Positions 45,154-54,535 of a stretch of DNA of 64,000 nucleotides are shown piece after piece. Numbering within the stretch: position 1 is the stretch's first letter; the number at the start of each line of letters is the position of its first letter. The notes under the pieces were generated by a model, which saw nothing but the letters and a program-made list of their open reading frames with translations, did no database searches and was not told the DNA's origin. The position numbers and the translations under genes were made by a program. The DNA lies in NCBI GenBank assembly GCA_003054655.1, contig QAYZ01000013.1, forward strand, positions 186,001-250,000, in the 5' to 3' direction. This stretch comes from Spartobacteria bacterium LR76 (GTDB taxonomy: Bacteria; Verrucomicrobiota; Verrucomicrobiia; Chthoniobacterales; Terrimicrobiaceae).

Positions 45154-47352
45154 TCAGCCTTTGTACTTGAAGGCGACAACGCCCAGCGGAGGCAGGTCCA
45201 CGGCGATGGAGCGGGGCTTGCCCTGCCAGCTCCATTCCTCCGACTGACGTCCCCCATAGTTGCCGACATTGCTGCCCCCATAGGTTTCTGCATCGGTATT
45301 AAGGACTTCCTCATACCAACCGGCCTGATTGACCCCTACGCGATAGGCTCCGCGCACCACCGGAGTGGCATTGATAACAAAGACGATTTCACTCCCATCG
45401 CGCGCCTTGCGGATGAAGGACCACACGGTGTTGTCCGCGTCGTTGAAATCGATCCACTCGAAACCCGCATAGCTATCATCCTGGTCGGAAAGGGCCGGCT
45501 CATTCTGGTAGAGCCAGTTCATGTGCTGGATCAGGCGGCGCAGACCATCGTGCAGCGAGAAGCCGGTCAGGTGCCAGTCGAGACTGCGTTCATGCGACCA
45601 CTCGGCCCACTGGCCGAACTCCATGCCCTGGAAGATGAGCTTCTTGCCCGGGTGGCCCCACATCCAGGCGAGGAACATGCGCACGTTGGCAAACTTTTGC
45701 CACATGTCGCCCGGCATTTTATTCAAAAGCGACCCCTTGCCATGCACCACCTCGTCATGGCTGAGCACGAGGACAAAGTGCTCATGGAAGGCGTAGAGCA
45801 TGGAAAAGGTAATATCCCCCTGGTGAAAACGCCGATGGATCGGGTCGCGTGCGATGTAGCGCAGGCTGTCGTTCATCCAGCCCATGTTCCACTTGAAGCC
45901 AAAGCCCAGGCCGCCCTCCCAGGTCGGCTTGGAGACGCCCGGCCAGGAGGTTGACTCCTCCGCGATGGTGATCACCCCAGGGAACCGCTCGTAGGCGATG
46001 GAGTTGAAATGCTGGAGGAAGCTGATCGCCTCGAGATTCTCGCGGCCGCCATGGCGGTTGGGCACCCATTCCCCGGGCTTGCGGGAATAGTCCAGATACA
46101 GCATCGAGGCCACGGCATCGACGCGCAGGCCGTCGAGATGGTACTCGTCGAGCCAGAAGAGCGCGTTGCCGATGAGGAAGTTTTTCACCTCATTGCGACC
46201 GTAGTTGAAAATGAGCGTTCCCCAGTCCATGTGCTCGCCGAGGCGCGGGTCCTCGTGCTCGTAAAGGCAGGTGCCGTCGTAGCGGGCGAGGCCATGGGCG
46301 TCCTTCGGAAAATGGCCGGGCACCCAGTCGAGGATGACGCCGATTCCCGCCTGGTGACAGCGGTCGACGAAGTTGCGGAACTCGTCCGGGTTTCCAAACC
46401 GGCTGCTCGGCGCGTAATAGTTCACCACCTGATAGCCCCACGATCCATCAAAGGGATGCTCCATCACCGGCATGAGCTCGATGTGGGTAAAGCCCATCTC
46501 CTTCACATAGGGAATGAGCCGGTCGCCGAGCTCGATATAGCTGAGATAGCGATTCCCATCCTCCGGGATGCGCTGCCAGGAGCCGAGATGCACCTCGTAG
46601 ATGCTCATCGGCGAGTTGTAGACGTCCTTTTTCGGGCGCTCCTCCATCCACTCGGAGTCGCTCCAGGTGTAGCGATTGATGTCGTACACCATGCAGCCCG
46701 TTTCCGTGCCGTGCTGGGCAAAGGTCGCAAACGGGTCGGTCTTCAAAAACACCTCGCCCTGAGGGCCGCGAATCTCAAACTTGTAATGCGCGCCCTCCTG
46801 CACATTGGGCAGGAAGATCTCCCAGATGCCGGACGGCACGAGCTTGCGCATGGGATGAATACGGCCATCCCAGTTGTTGAAATCCCCCACCACGCTGACA
46901 CGCTGGGCATTCGGGGCCCAGACGGCGAAATGCGTCCCGCGCACGCCGCCCAGCTCCATGATGTGAGCACCGAGCTTGCGATAGACCTCGTAGTGCGTTC
47001 CTTCGTTGAAGAGATAGATGTCCATCTCCCCGAGCACCGGGCCAAAGGAATAGACATCCCGCTCCCGCCAGGTCACCCCGGCATAGCTCTTCATCTCCAG
47101 GAAGTAGTCGAAGGGACCCTCGACTCCGCGCAGGACGGATTCAAAGAACCCGCAATCATGCACTTTCTGCAGCGGAAAGCGGCGCGAGGAATCCTGCGCA
47201 TCCACCACGACGATCTCAGCGGCGTCGGGACGCAGCACGCGGGCAAACCAGCTTCCCTGCAACTCCCGGATGCCGAGAACCTTGAACGGGTCGCAGTGAC
47301 GAGCCTCGATCAGGGGGTAGAAATCATCGTCCGAAAGCGTCGAAGGATTCAT
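45154..47352 (-). CDS. glgB: 1,4-alpha-glucan branching enzyme
   Basis: 732 residues of GH13 type. It transfers glucan chains to alpha-1,6 branch points in glycogen. N-terminal CBM48 part (THFAVWAPNAQRVSVVGDFN), then the barrel with YEVHLGSWQRIPEDG, nucleophile Asp in LDGLRVDAVASM (near residue 409), acid Glu in ITIAEESTSWPGV (near 462) and LSHDEVVHGKGS. Length fits the long N-terminal-extended GlgB. No glgA or glgC is near. A TTGGAC-N16-TAGACT pair ends 6 bases before the ATG. Confidence 0.95.
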   Translation of the reverse strand: MNPSTLSDDDFYPLIEARHCDPFKVLGIRELQGSWFARVLRPDAAEIVVVDAQDSSRRFPLQKVHDCGFFESVLRGVEGPFDYFLEMKSYAGVTWRERDVYSFGPVLGEMDIYLFNEGTHYEVYRKLGAHIMELGGVRGTHFAVWAPNAQRVSVVGDFNNWDGRIHPMRKLVPSGIWEIFLPNVQEGAHYKFEIRGPQGEVFLKTDPFATFAQHGTETGCMVYDINRYTWSDSEWMEERPKKDVYNSPMSIYEVHLGSWQRIPEDGNRYLSYIELGDRLIPYVKEMGFTHIELMPVMEHPFDGSWGYQVVNYYAPSSRFGNPDEFRNFVDRCHQAGIGVILDWVPGHFPKDAHGLARYDGTCLYEHEDPRLGEHMDWGTLIFNYGRNEVKNFLIGNALFWLDEYHLDGLRVDAVASMLYLDYSRKPGEWVPNRHGGRENLEAISFLQHFNSIAYERFPGVITIAEESTSWPGVSKPTWEGGLGFGFKWNMGWMNDSLRYIARDPIHRRFHQGDITFSMLYAFHEHFVLVLSHDEVVHGKGSLLNKMPGDMWQKFANVRMFLAWMWGHPGKKLIFQGMEFGQWAEWSHERSLDWHLTGFSLHDGLRRLIQHMNWLYQNEPALSDQDDSYAGFEWIDFNDADNTVWSFIRKARDGSEIVFVINATPVVRGAYRVGVNQAGWYEEVLNTDAETYGGSNVGNYGGRQSEEWSWQGKPRSIAVDLPPLGVVAFKYKG

Positions 47353-47358
47353 GGCCCC

Positions 47359-47386
47359 AGTCTAGGGAGACAGGGCGAAAGTCCAA
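47359..47386 (-). promoter_or_regulatory. Candidate promoter of glgB, leaderless type
   Basis: Minus strand TTGGAC (3/6), 16 bases, TAGACT (4/6); only six bases separate the -10 from the ATG at 47352, so transcription would begin at or near the start codon. Confidence 0.4.
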
Positions 47387-47486
47387 GGCCGAAAATGCCT
47401 TATGAGCGGGTCAGGCATACCCCTGCGTTCTGGAGCGAATTCCGGGAAACCCGCTGGCAGACATCAGAAGACTCCTCGACGCCCAG

Positions 47487-47522
47487 GAAAAAGCGGCACC
47501 GACTTTCGCCGCGTGCCGCTTT
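47487..47522 (-). terminator. Intrinsic terminator after the citrate synthase gene
   Basis: AAAGCGGCAC pairs with GTGCCGCTTT (10 bp), 13-base loop, followed by T on the minus strand. Lies about 30 bases after the stop. The further 130 bases to glgB hold its promoter and nothing else visible. Confidence 0.8.
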
Positions 47523-47551
47523 CGCGAATCCTGAAAACTTGAGAAAAGCGC

Positions 47552-48679
47552 CTAGCGCTGCTCGATCGGGACAAACTGCTTGCCCACCGCCGGACCCACG
47601 TACTCGCTGAGCGGACGGTAGAGGCGGTTGTCCGCAAGCTGCTCGAGGACGTGAGCCGTCCAGCCGCTGGTGCGGGCAATGGCAAAAATCGGGGTGAACA
47701 TGTCGGTCGGGATGCCGAGCGAGTAGTAGACCGTGGCCGAGTAGAAATCGACGTTGGCGTTGAGGCCCTTGCGCTCCTTCATGATCGTGGCGATGCGCTC
47801 GCTCATGCGGATCCACTTGCCCTCGCCGAGCTGCTCACACAGCTTGATGGCCATGGCGCGGAGGTGCGGCGCACGGGGATCGAGCACCTTGTACACGCGA
47901 TGTCCGATGCCCATGATCTTCTTCTTTTGGACGAGCTGCTCCTCGACCCAGGCATCCACCTTGTCCTCGCTGCCGATCTCCAGCAGCATCTGGATGACGC
48001 CCTCATTGGCCCCGCCGTGAAGCGGTCCCTTGAGGGTGCCGATGGCGGAGGTGATGGCCGAGTAAATATCGCTCAGGGTCGCAATGGTCACGCGAGCGCT
48101 GAAGGTCGAGGCATTCATGCCGTGGTCGGCATGGAGGACGTAGGCCACGTCGAGAGTTTTGGCTGCGTCCTCACTCGGAGTCTCGCCATTGAGGAGATAA
48201 AGGAAGTGCGCCGCCTCGCCGAGATCCTTGCGCACCGGGGGCAGATCGAGTCCCTGCCGGGAGCGGTGGTAGTAGGCGGCAATGACACCCATCTTGGCAG
48301 TAATGCTGATGGCCCGGCGGTAGTCCGCCTTGTCACGATCGTCCCCGCTCACCTCGGTGTCGTAGAGGCCCAGCATGGAGGTGGCCGTACGCATGACATC
48401 CATCGGATTGGCGTCCTTGGGAGCCGTCTTGAGGAAAGTCACCACACCCTCGGGCAGATCACGCTCGGCACGAAGACTGGCCGAAAACGCATCCAATTCT
48501 TCCTGGGTCGGAAGCTCGCCGTAGAAGAGGAGATAGACGACCTCCTCGTACGTGGCTTTGCCAGCCAGCTCATTGATATTGTAGCCCGAATAGATCAGCA
48601 CCCCCTCCTGTCCGAGAACATCGCTGAGGCGGGTGGAGTTGGCGATAATACCTTCGAGTCCTTTGGCTGTAACGGGCAT
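47552..48679 (-). CDS. gltA: Citrate synthase (type II-like)
   Basis: 375 residues. Condenses acetyl-CoA and oxaloacetate at the entry of the TCA cycle. Catalytic His in LHADHGMNASTFSAR and in GPLHGGANEGV, Asp in NVDFYSATVYYSLG, and GIGHRVYKVLDPRA for CoA binding. Short citrate synthase of the kind shared with 2-methylcitrate synthases; the suc genes next to it favour citrate. Start at MPVTAKGLEG (48679); a longer start at 48718 (MSGAYRWGK) is possible. The suc genes lie upstream in the same direction with a terminator between. Confidence 0.93.
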   Translation of the reverse strand: MPVTAKGLEGIIANSTRLSDVLGQEGVLIYSGYNINELAGKATYEEVVYLLFYGELPTQEELDAFSASLRAERDLPEGVVTFLKTAPKDANPMDVMRTATSMLGLYDTEVSGDDRDKADYRRAISITAKMGVIAAYYHRSRQGLDLPPVRKDLGEAAHFLYLLNGETPSEDAAKTLDVAYVLHADHGMNASTFSARVTIATLSDIYSAITSAIGTLKGPLHGGANEGVIQMLLEIGSEDKVDAWVEEQLVQKKKIMGIGHRVYKVLDPRAPHLRAMAIKLCEQLGEGKWIRMSERIATIMKERKGLNANVDFYSATVYYSLGIPTDMFTPIFAIARTSGWTAHVLEQLADNRLYRPLSEYVGPAVGKQFVPIEQR

Positions 48680-48870
48680 AAGCGAATTGGGTTTCCCCCA
48701 ACGGTATGCCCCGCTCATCCCGGTTCGCCAATCAAAACCTGCCGCTGTAACCGATTTTTCCTCAAAGTTTTCCTGATCCTTGCGAAAGGCGGAAAAGAGG
48801 GCAAAGTTATACGCTTTTTTCCCGCCTCGCGGATGCCTTCGAACCCTCATTTCTCCGGCCTCCTGGGAAC

Positions 48871-48904
48871 AAAAAAGCGCGCTCACACCGGAGTGCGAGC
48901 GCGC
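48871..48904 (-). terminator. Intrinsic terminator after sucD
   Basis: GCGCGCTC and GAGCGCGC (8 bp) plus an inner CAC/GTG stem, with six T following on the minus strand. The remaining 190 bases to gltA contain no evident promoter boxes that I trust. Confidence 0.85.
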
Positions 48905-48926
48905 CTGAAAAGCACTGGCCCGGGGA

Positions 48927-49823
48927 TTACTTGCCCCAGTGGCGGATCAGCGTGTCGGCCATCTCGGCCGGGGTCGGGGAAACGGCAATACCCGCGTCCT
49001 CGAGCGCCGCGATCTTGGCCGCAGCCGTGCCCTTTCCGCCGGAGACAATGGCGCCTGCGTGGCCCATGCGGCGTCCCGGAGGCGCGGTCGCCCCGGCGAT
49101 GAAGGCCGCGATCGGCTTCTTGCAGTACTCCTTGGCCCATGCCGCGGCTTCTTCCTCAGCAGTGCCGCCGATTTCGCCGATCATGATGATGGCCTCGGTT
49201 TCCGGGTCATCGTTGAACATCTTGAGCACGTCGGTGTGCGAGGTGCCGTTAACCGGATCGCCGCCGATGCCGACGCAGGTGCTCTGGCCATAGCCGCGCG
49301 TGGTCAACTGCCACACCGCCTCGTACGTAAGGGTGCCGGAACGCGAGACAACGCCCACGTTGCCCTTCTTGTGAATGTAACCCGGAGCGATGCCGATGCG
49401 GCAGCCGCCGTGGGATTTCTCTCCCTCACCGGGAGTGACGAGGCCGGGACAGTTCGGCCCGATGAGGCGGGTCTTGGAACCGCGCATGGCCTGCTTCACC
49501 TTCACCATGTCGTTGACCGGGATGCCCTCGGTGATCGCGACCACGAGGTCGAGACCGGCGTCGACACCTTCGAGGATCGCGTCAGCCGCGAACGGCGGCG
49601 GAACGAAGACGACGGAAACCGTGGCGCCCGTCTCCTTCACGGCCTGGTCGACCGTGTCAAAGATCGGAACGACGTTGGAGAAAAGCTGGCCGCCTTTACC
49701 GGGGGTGACGCCTGCGACGACTTTCGTGCCGTAGTCGAGGCTGAGCTGGGCGTGCCTGGCGCCGAAGCTGCCAGTGATGCCCTGGATGAGGATGCGGGTG
49801 TCGGGATTGACGAGGATGGCCAT
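48927..49823 (-). CDS. sucD: Succinyl-CoA synthetase, alpha subunit
   Basis: 298 residues. With SucC interconverts succinyl-CoA and succinate, with ATP or GTP formation. CoA-binding Rossmann part [32 protein letters not shown], and the phosphohistidine loop [17 protein letters not shown] with the active His. Ends near [18 protein letters not shown] 9-base gap follows the restored end of the VOC gene; because that gene is frameshifted, its ribosomes now read about 127 bases into sucD in another frame. Confidence 0.95.
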   Translation of the reverse strand: MAILVNPDTRILIQGITGSFGARHAQLSLDYGTKVVAGVTPGKGGQLFSNVVPIFDTVDQAVKETGATVSVVFVPPPFAADAILEGVDAGLDLVVAITEGIPVNDMVKVKQAMRGSKTRLIGPNCPGLVTPGEGEKSHGGCRIGIAPGYIHKKGNVGVVSRSGTLTYEAVWQLTTRGYGQSTCVGIGGDPVNGTSHTDVLKMFNDDPETEAIIMIGEIGGTAEEEAAAWAKEYCKKPIAAFIAGATAPPGRRMGHAGAIVSGGKGTAAAKIAALEDAGIAVSPTPAEMADTLIRHWGK

Positions 49824-49832
49824 GGTGTGGGG

Positions 49833-50223
49833 TTAAGAATGGGAATGTTCCGGGTGATGCGCGGAACGCTGGTGAATGGTGATATCGTATGCCGTCGTTC
49901 TGCTTGATGCCGAAAAATCGGCAGATCGGACTCTCCATCGGCTCAAAAGCAAAGGGAACTCCGGCTTCACGGGCCTTGGCGGCAAATGCGTCGAGATCAT
50001 CGACCTCAAACGCCACTCCAGGTCCGCTTTGACCTGATGGAGGCCAGGCATTGGAAATCGCGACCGTGACACCGGCGACATCGTACTCGATCCACCAGAT
50101 GCCCGGCATGGTCTTGATCTCTTCCGCGCAATGAACCTTGAGCCCGAGAAAGCCCTCGTAGAAGGCGCGCGCACGGGCCACGTCCGTGACGGGGTATCCG
50201 ATGAATGCGACTTCCTTGATCAT
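49833..50223 (-). pseudogene. VOC-family protein gene, broken by a one-base insertion
   Basis: A glyoxalase/bleomycin-resistance-type (VOC) domain: FIGYPVTDVARARAFYEGFLG, WWIEYDVAGVTVAI, VAFEVDDLDAFAAKARE, PICRFFGIKQNDG. The original frame then goes astray and reads on into sucD, ending at 49696. Removing the base at 49889 (GGCATACGAT to GGCAACGAT on the minus strand) restores G-N-D-I-T-I-H-Q-R, the normal VOC C-terminus, and a stop at 49833 that leaves a 9-base gap to sucD. So this is either a recent pseudogene or an assembly error. The location between sucC and sucD is unusual. Confidence 0.8.
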
Positions 50224-50232
50224 TTTCGTTTA

Positions 50233-51420
50233 TCAGGCAGCCTTGGCGACCGCGCCGACAACCTTCTGGGCGGCGTCGAGGATGTCGTCGCCGGTGATAA
50301 GGGCGAGACCGCTCTCCGCGAGCGTCTTCTTGCCCGCCTCGACGTTGTTGCCTTCCAGGCGAACGACGAGCGGGATGCTGAGGCTGGTCTCGCGGGCTGC
50401 TTCCACGATGCCGTTGGCAATGATGTTGCAGTCCATGATGCCGCCGAAAATATTCACGAGGATGCCCTTCACGTTGGCATCGCCGAGGATGATGCGGAAG
50501 GCTGCGGAAACCTGGTCCTTGCTCGCGCCGCCGCCGACGTCGAGGAAGTTCGCCGGCTTGCCGCCCGCGTATTGAATGATGTCCATTGTCGCCATGGCGA
50601 GACCGGCACCGTTGACGAGACAGGCGATGTTGCCATCGAGACCGATGTAATTCAGCGAGTACTCGGAGGCAGCCACCTCGCGGGGGTCTTCCTCGCTCTT
50701 GTCGCGCATCGCCACGATGGCGGGCTGACGGTAGAGCGCGTTGTCGTCGAAGTTGAACTTCGCGTCGAGCGCGAGGAGTTCGCCCTTGGCCGTGATGACC
50801 AGCGGGTTGATCTCGACCATCGAACAGTCGCAATCGATGAAGAGCTTGTAGAGATTGGCGAACAGCTTGACCGCCTGATTGGCGAGCGGGCCGGTGAGGC
50901 CGAGCGTCGCAGCGATCTTGCGGCTCTGGAAAGGCATGAGGCCGAGGGCCGGATTCACTCCCACGCGAATGATCTTCTCCGGGGTGTGCTCGGCGACGGA
51001 CTCGATGTCCACGCCGCCTTCGGTGCTGGCGATCACGACCGGGGCCGAGGTGGCTCGGTCGAGGAGAATGGCGAAATACAGTTCCTTCGTGATGTCGACG
51101 GCTTCACCGACGAAAACCTTGCCGACTTCCTTGCCCTCGGGGCCGGTCTGGTGCGTCACGAGCACCTGGCCGAGCATCTGGGAAGCGAGGTCGCGGGCCT
51201 GGGCCGGGGTGTCGCAAAGATGCACGCCGCCCTTGAAGCCATTCTTGAACGTCCCCTTGCCGCGTCCGCCCGCGTGGATCTGGGCCTTGACGACGATCTT
51301 TCCTCCGAGCTTCGAAGCAACGGCTTCGGCTTCATCAGGAGTAAAAGCAACCGCTCCGGGTTGGGTCGCGACGCCAAATTTGGCGAAAAGCTCACGCGCT
51401 TGGTATTCGTGGATGTTCAT
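50233..51420 (-). CDS. sucC: Succinyl-CoA synthetase, beta subunit
   Basis: 395 residues. ATP-grasp fold with [50 protein letters not shown], and [16 protein letters not shown]. Binds nucleotide and, with SucD, makes the phosphohistidine intermediate. The VOC gene starts 9 bases beyond its stop. A dyad (51483-51506) and a weak TTGCAA-N17-TAATCC pair lie upstream. Confidence 0.95.
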   Translation of the reverse strand: MNIHEYQARELFAKFGVATQPGAVAFTPDEAEAVASKLGGKIVVKAQIHAGGRGKGTFKNGFKGGVHLCDTPAQARDLASQMLGQVLVTHQTGPEGKEVGKVFVGEAVDITKELYFAILLDRATSAPVVIASTEGGVDIESVAEHTPEKIIRVGVNPALGLMPFQSRKIAATLGLTGPLANQAVKLFANLYKLFIDCDCSMVEINPLVITAKGELLALDAKFNFDDNALYRQPAIVAMRDKSEEDPREVAASEYSLNYIGLDGNIACLVNGAGLAMATMDIIQYAGGKPANFLDVGGGASKDQVSAAFRIILGDANVKGILVNIFGGIMDCNIIANGIVEAARETSLSIPLVVRLEGNNVEAGKKTLAESGLALITGDDILDAAQKVVGAVAKAA

Positions 51421-51443
51421 TCGGGTAAGAGGAAAAGAGACTC

Positions 51444-51506
51444 GGATTACCAGCCCGTTTCACGGGTTGCAAGGAATGCTCTATGCGAATTTTGCACTTT
51501 TCGCAT
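51444..51506 (-). promoter_or_regulatory. Upstream region of the suc operon with a dyad
   Basis: ATGCGAA, 10 bases, TTCGCAT at 51483-51506 is a perfect 7-bp dyad. Closer to sucC, TTGCAA (51467-51472) and TAATCC (51444-51449) stand 17 bases apart, with a small CCCGT/ACGGG hairpin in the spacer. The -10 is weak. The dyad lacks a T tract, so an operator is favoured over a terminator of the kinase gene. Confidence 0.4.
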
Positions 51507-51531
51507 CATGGGTTGCCCAACGGCTCCCTGA

Positions 51532-54483
51532 TCAGTCCCAGGTGGTGCCATCGGCACGGCACCACTTCTGCGCCTGGGCGTTCCCCAGTTTTGCCGCGGC
51601 ACGATACATTTCGCGCGCCCCAGCCTCGTTTTTTTCCACGCCGATCCCCCCCTCCAGGCACATGGCGTAGAAGTACATGCAGAGCGGGTTTTTGCGCTCC
51701 GCTCCGTCCTTGAATAAGGCGGCAGCCTTGGCGGGATCTTTCTCCACGCCCTGACCGTTGATGTAGAGGACGCCAAGGTTGCCTTGGGCGTCGAGCAATC
51801 CGCCCTCGGAGGCCTTGCTGAAGAACTCAAAGGCCTTGGCGTAATCAACGTCGACCACGTCAGGAATGCCCTTTTTGTAGATATCCCCGAGGAGATTCAT
51901 CGCCCGGGTGTGATTCTTGAGCGTGGCGGCAGTGGTGAGGAGTTCAAAGGCTCGCTGCGGATTTCGGAACACTCCTTTTGAGCTGTCGGGGCTGAGATAG
52001 CACTCCGCGAGGAAGTACATGCCATCGGCATCCTGTCCATCGGCAGCCTTGGTGAACCACTTGGCGGCGCTGACGAAGTCCGGCGCGGAAACTCCCTGTC
52101 CGCTGGCCTGCATCTGGCCAGCATAGACCATCGCCTCGGTCTGGTCCTGCTCCGCCGCCGCGATAAACCATTTCAACGCATCTGCCGGATCGCTCACTCT
52201 CAGCATTTCGCCGAGGGCCATCTGGGCGGAGCGTACGTTCAGTTCCGCCGCCGCCTCAAGCGGGCGCCGCAGCGCAGCCACCTCGCCAGGCGGAACTTTC
52301 CGAGCACGTAGACTCGCAGCCACCACATCGAGCTGGTCGAGCGGTTTTTTCTCCTCCGGATAACGCGCAGCGATCTTCGTATAGGCGTCGAGGGCTCCGG
52401 GAAAGTTACCCTCGCGCAGCAGCGCATCCGCCTTGGCCATGTCGTCGAGGTAGGGCTGATTGGCCGGGGGCGGCGTGGGTGTTGCCGGAGCTGGCGTCGG
52501 CGTCGGCGTGGCGGAGACGACCACTGGCTCGGCAGGCTTATCCGCCGGGGCGCTTTTCCGCAGTCCCAGGGCTGCTCCGATCACTCCCAAGATGACGAGC
52601 GCGCCAACCGATACGCCGAGGATGAGAAACGGGGAGGTCTTTTTCTTTTCCTCTGCCGCAGGGAGGGAGGGCGAATCCGTTGCCGAAACCAGAGGCGGAA
52701 CCATGGGCGTGACCACCGGAGCCGGCGGCACGGTGACGGTCGATCTGGCCTCGGACAGGCATGTGACAAACTCGGCTGCCGTCGCAAAACCCTTCGCAGG
52801 GTCGAGCGCCTGGCGCAGCGCGTTGTTGCCATCCTCGGAGAGTCCCGCGATGGGAACGAACGTACCAATCGACGACCCTCCCCTCACCCCGCCAAGCATT
52901 TCAAAGGCGAGCGTGGCCACGGCGTAAACGAAGGCATTGCGGGGATTCCCGGCGAACGCGCCCGCTGCCTTCATCAGCGCGTAAGATGTCGCCACCATCG
53001 TGGCGTCGGAGGGCAGGTTTGACGCCCCCATCTGGCTCAGGCCGAGGAAACGCGGGTGGCACGTGGTCCAGCCCGTCACCGGGGTCGAGACATCCCCACC
53101 AGCCAGAGTCACCTCATGGGCGGCGATGTCCGGGCAATTCAGTCCCGCCTCCGCGATGGAGTCAAAAGCCTCCGCCAGCGGCGCGAGCAGCCGCACCGCC
53201 TCGGGCACCGGCAGGACACGCCGGGCGCGCAGCAGGTCGAGCAAGGTCGGCCCCTCAACCCATTCCAGCACGATGAAGCTGTGGTAGTCGGTACGCTCCA
53301 GCGAAAGGATTTTTTGCAGAGCCGGAGCGCGCAGGCGCTGGAGGGTTTCAATCTCCTGCTCAAGCTGGGTGAAGGCCTGCGAGGTGGCAAATTTCTCCGA
53401 GTGCAGGATGAGCACTGCCACAGTCTTGCCATCCTCCAGGCTGTCGGCCTTGAACAATCGGCCATGATCCGAGGCCACGGTCTCGGCGATGAGCCGAAAA
53501 CGTCCGGCGAGCAACTGCCCGGAGGCGAGAGTTTCCGCCTCGGCGATGGGCTCGGGCAGGACGACGGTTTCAAAGGACTCCGCATCCGCACTGGCGGAGG
53601 GAACAGACGCGGCTCCAGACTGCCGCAGGGCCGCGAGACACTCCTCGATCTCTTTGCGCAGGGCGGCGGGCGTGGCCGGGCGATCCTCCGGGGCCTTGGC
53701 CATCATGTGCTTGAGCAATCCGACCACCGGCGGGATCTGCCCGTCGAGCGACTGAAACGGCGGGTCCCGATGCAGATGCTGGCTCATCACCTGGGCGAGC
53801 GAACCGCTGAACGGCGTCTTTCCCGCCAGCATGTACCAGAGCGTGACCCCGAGGGAATAAATGTCCGAGCGCACGTCGATCTCCCGCTCGTCCAACTGCT
53901 CGGGACTGGCGAAGTGCGGCGTGCCGAGGAATCCGCCCGCCGTGAGCGTGGCGGCATCCTCGCCGTCCTCCTTGCTGGAGTTCTTGGCGAGGCCGAAGTC
54001 GATGACCTTGACCGTGAACTCCGTGTCATCCTCCCAGATGAGCATGAGATTCGACGGCTTGATATCGCGATGAACGAGGCCCTGCTTCTCGGCGGCCGAC
54101 AGCGCACGGCAGACCTGCAAGGCAATCTCCAGCGCCATCACAGGCGGCACCGCGCCCTCGCGTTTCATGAAGGCCTCGACGGTTTCCCCGTCGATGAACT
54201 CCATGGCGTAGAAGTAATTATCCTCCTCGTTGCCGAGGTGAAAGACGGTGGCCACATTCGGGTGGCGCAGGGCGGCGGCGGCCCGGGCCTCGCGCAGGAA
54301 TCTCTGCCGTGCGATGTCGCTGTTCAGGTACGTGCCATTGATGACCTTGAGGGCGACGAAGCAACGCAGATTGGTATCAAACGCCTTGTACGTAATACCC
54401 ATCGCGCCGCGGCCGAGTTCGAACAGCGAACCGTCGTCACGGCGTAAAACCTCGAAATGTTGAAAGCGTACGGGGTCGGACAT
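51532..54483 (-). CDS. Ser/Thr protein kinase with a second, degenerate kinase-like domain and Sel1 repeats
   Basis: 983 residues. Residues 1-290 are a Hanks-type kinase: LGRGAMGITYKAF, VALKV, VHRDIKPSNLML, DFGLAKNSS and SPEQLDEREIDVRSDIYSLG. A second, kinase-like region (about 323-560) lacks the HRD and DFG motifs: in its place is NCPDIAAHEVTL. One membrane helix (about 617-640) is followed by a Pro/Thr linker and six or so Sel1/TPR repeats, outside the membrane by this topology. Stand-alone gene. It probably senses an envelope signal through Sel1 and phosphorylates cytoplasmic targets; those are unknown. Confidence 0.92.
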   Translation of the reverse strand: MSDPVRFQHFEVLRRDDGSLFELGRGAMGITYKAFDTNLRCFVALKVINGTYLNSDIARQRFLREARAAAALRHPNVATVFHLGNEEDNYFYAMEFIDGETVEAFMKREGAVPPVMALEIALQVCRALSAAEKQGLVHRDIKPSNLMLIWEDDTEFTVKVIDFGLAKNSSKEDGEDAATLTAGGFLGTPHFASPEQLDEREIDVRSDIYSLGVTLWYMLAGKTPFSGSLAQVMSQHLHRDPPFQSLDGQIPPVVGLLKHMMAKAPEDRPATPAALRKEIEECLAALRQSGAASVPSASADAESFETVVLPEPIAEAETLASGQLLAGRFRLIAETVASDHGRLFKADSLEDGKTVAVLILHSEKFATSQAFTQLEQEIETLQRLRAPALQKILSLERTDYHSFIVLEWVEGPTLLDLLRARRVLPVPEAVRLLAPLAEAFDSIAEAGLNCPDIAAHEVTLAGGDVSTPVTGWTTCHPRFLGLSQMGASNLPSDATMVATSYALMKAAGAFAGNPRNAFVYAVATLAFEMLGGVRGGSSIGTFVPIAGLSEDGNNALRQALDPAKGFATAAEFVTCLSEARSTVTVPPAPVVTPMVPPLVSATDSPSLPAAEEKKKTSPFLILGVSVGALVILGVIGAALGLRKSAPADKPAEPVVVSATPTPTPAPATPTPPPANQPYLDDMAKADALLREGNFPGALDAYTKIAARYPEEKKPLDQLDVVAASLRARKVPPGEVAALRRPLEAAAELNVRSAQMALGEMLRVSDPADALKWFIAAAEQDQTEAMVYAGQMQASGQGVSAPDFVSAAKWFTKAADGQDADGMYFLAECYLSPDSSKGVFRNPQRAFELLTTAATLKNHTRAMNLLGDIYKKGIPDVVDVDYAKAFEFFSKASEGGLLDAQGNLGVLYINGQGVEKDPAKAAALFKDGAERKNPLCMYFYAMCLEGGIGVEKNEAGAREMYRAAAKLGNAQAQKWCRADGTTWD

Positions 54484-54535
54484 CAGGTGCTAGGCCTTCA
54501 CGGAATGCCCCGCGATCGGCCCCGGCACAAGAAGT

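Noticed and set aside
49696-50223. VOC protein as a 175-residue product running into sucD
   Set aside because: Residues after the VOC motif are His/Pro/Arg-rich and out of frame with sucD; a one-base change restores the normal C-terminus, so the run-on is a result of a frameshift.
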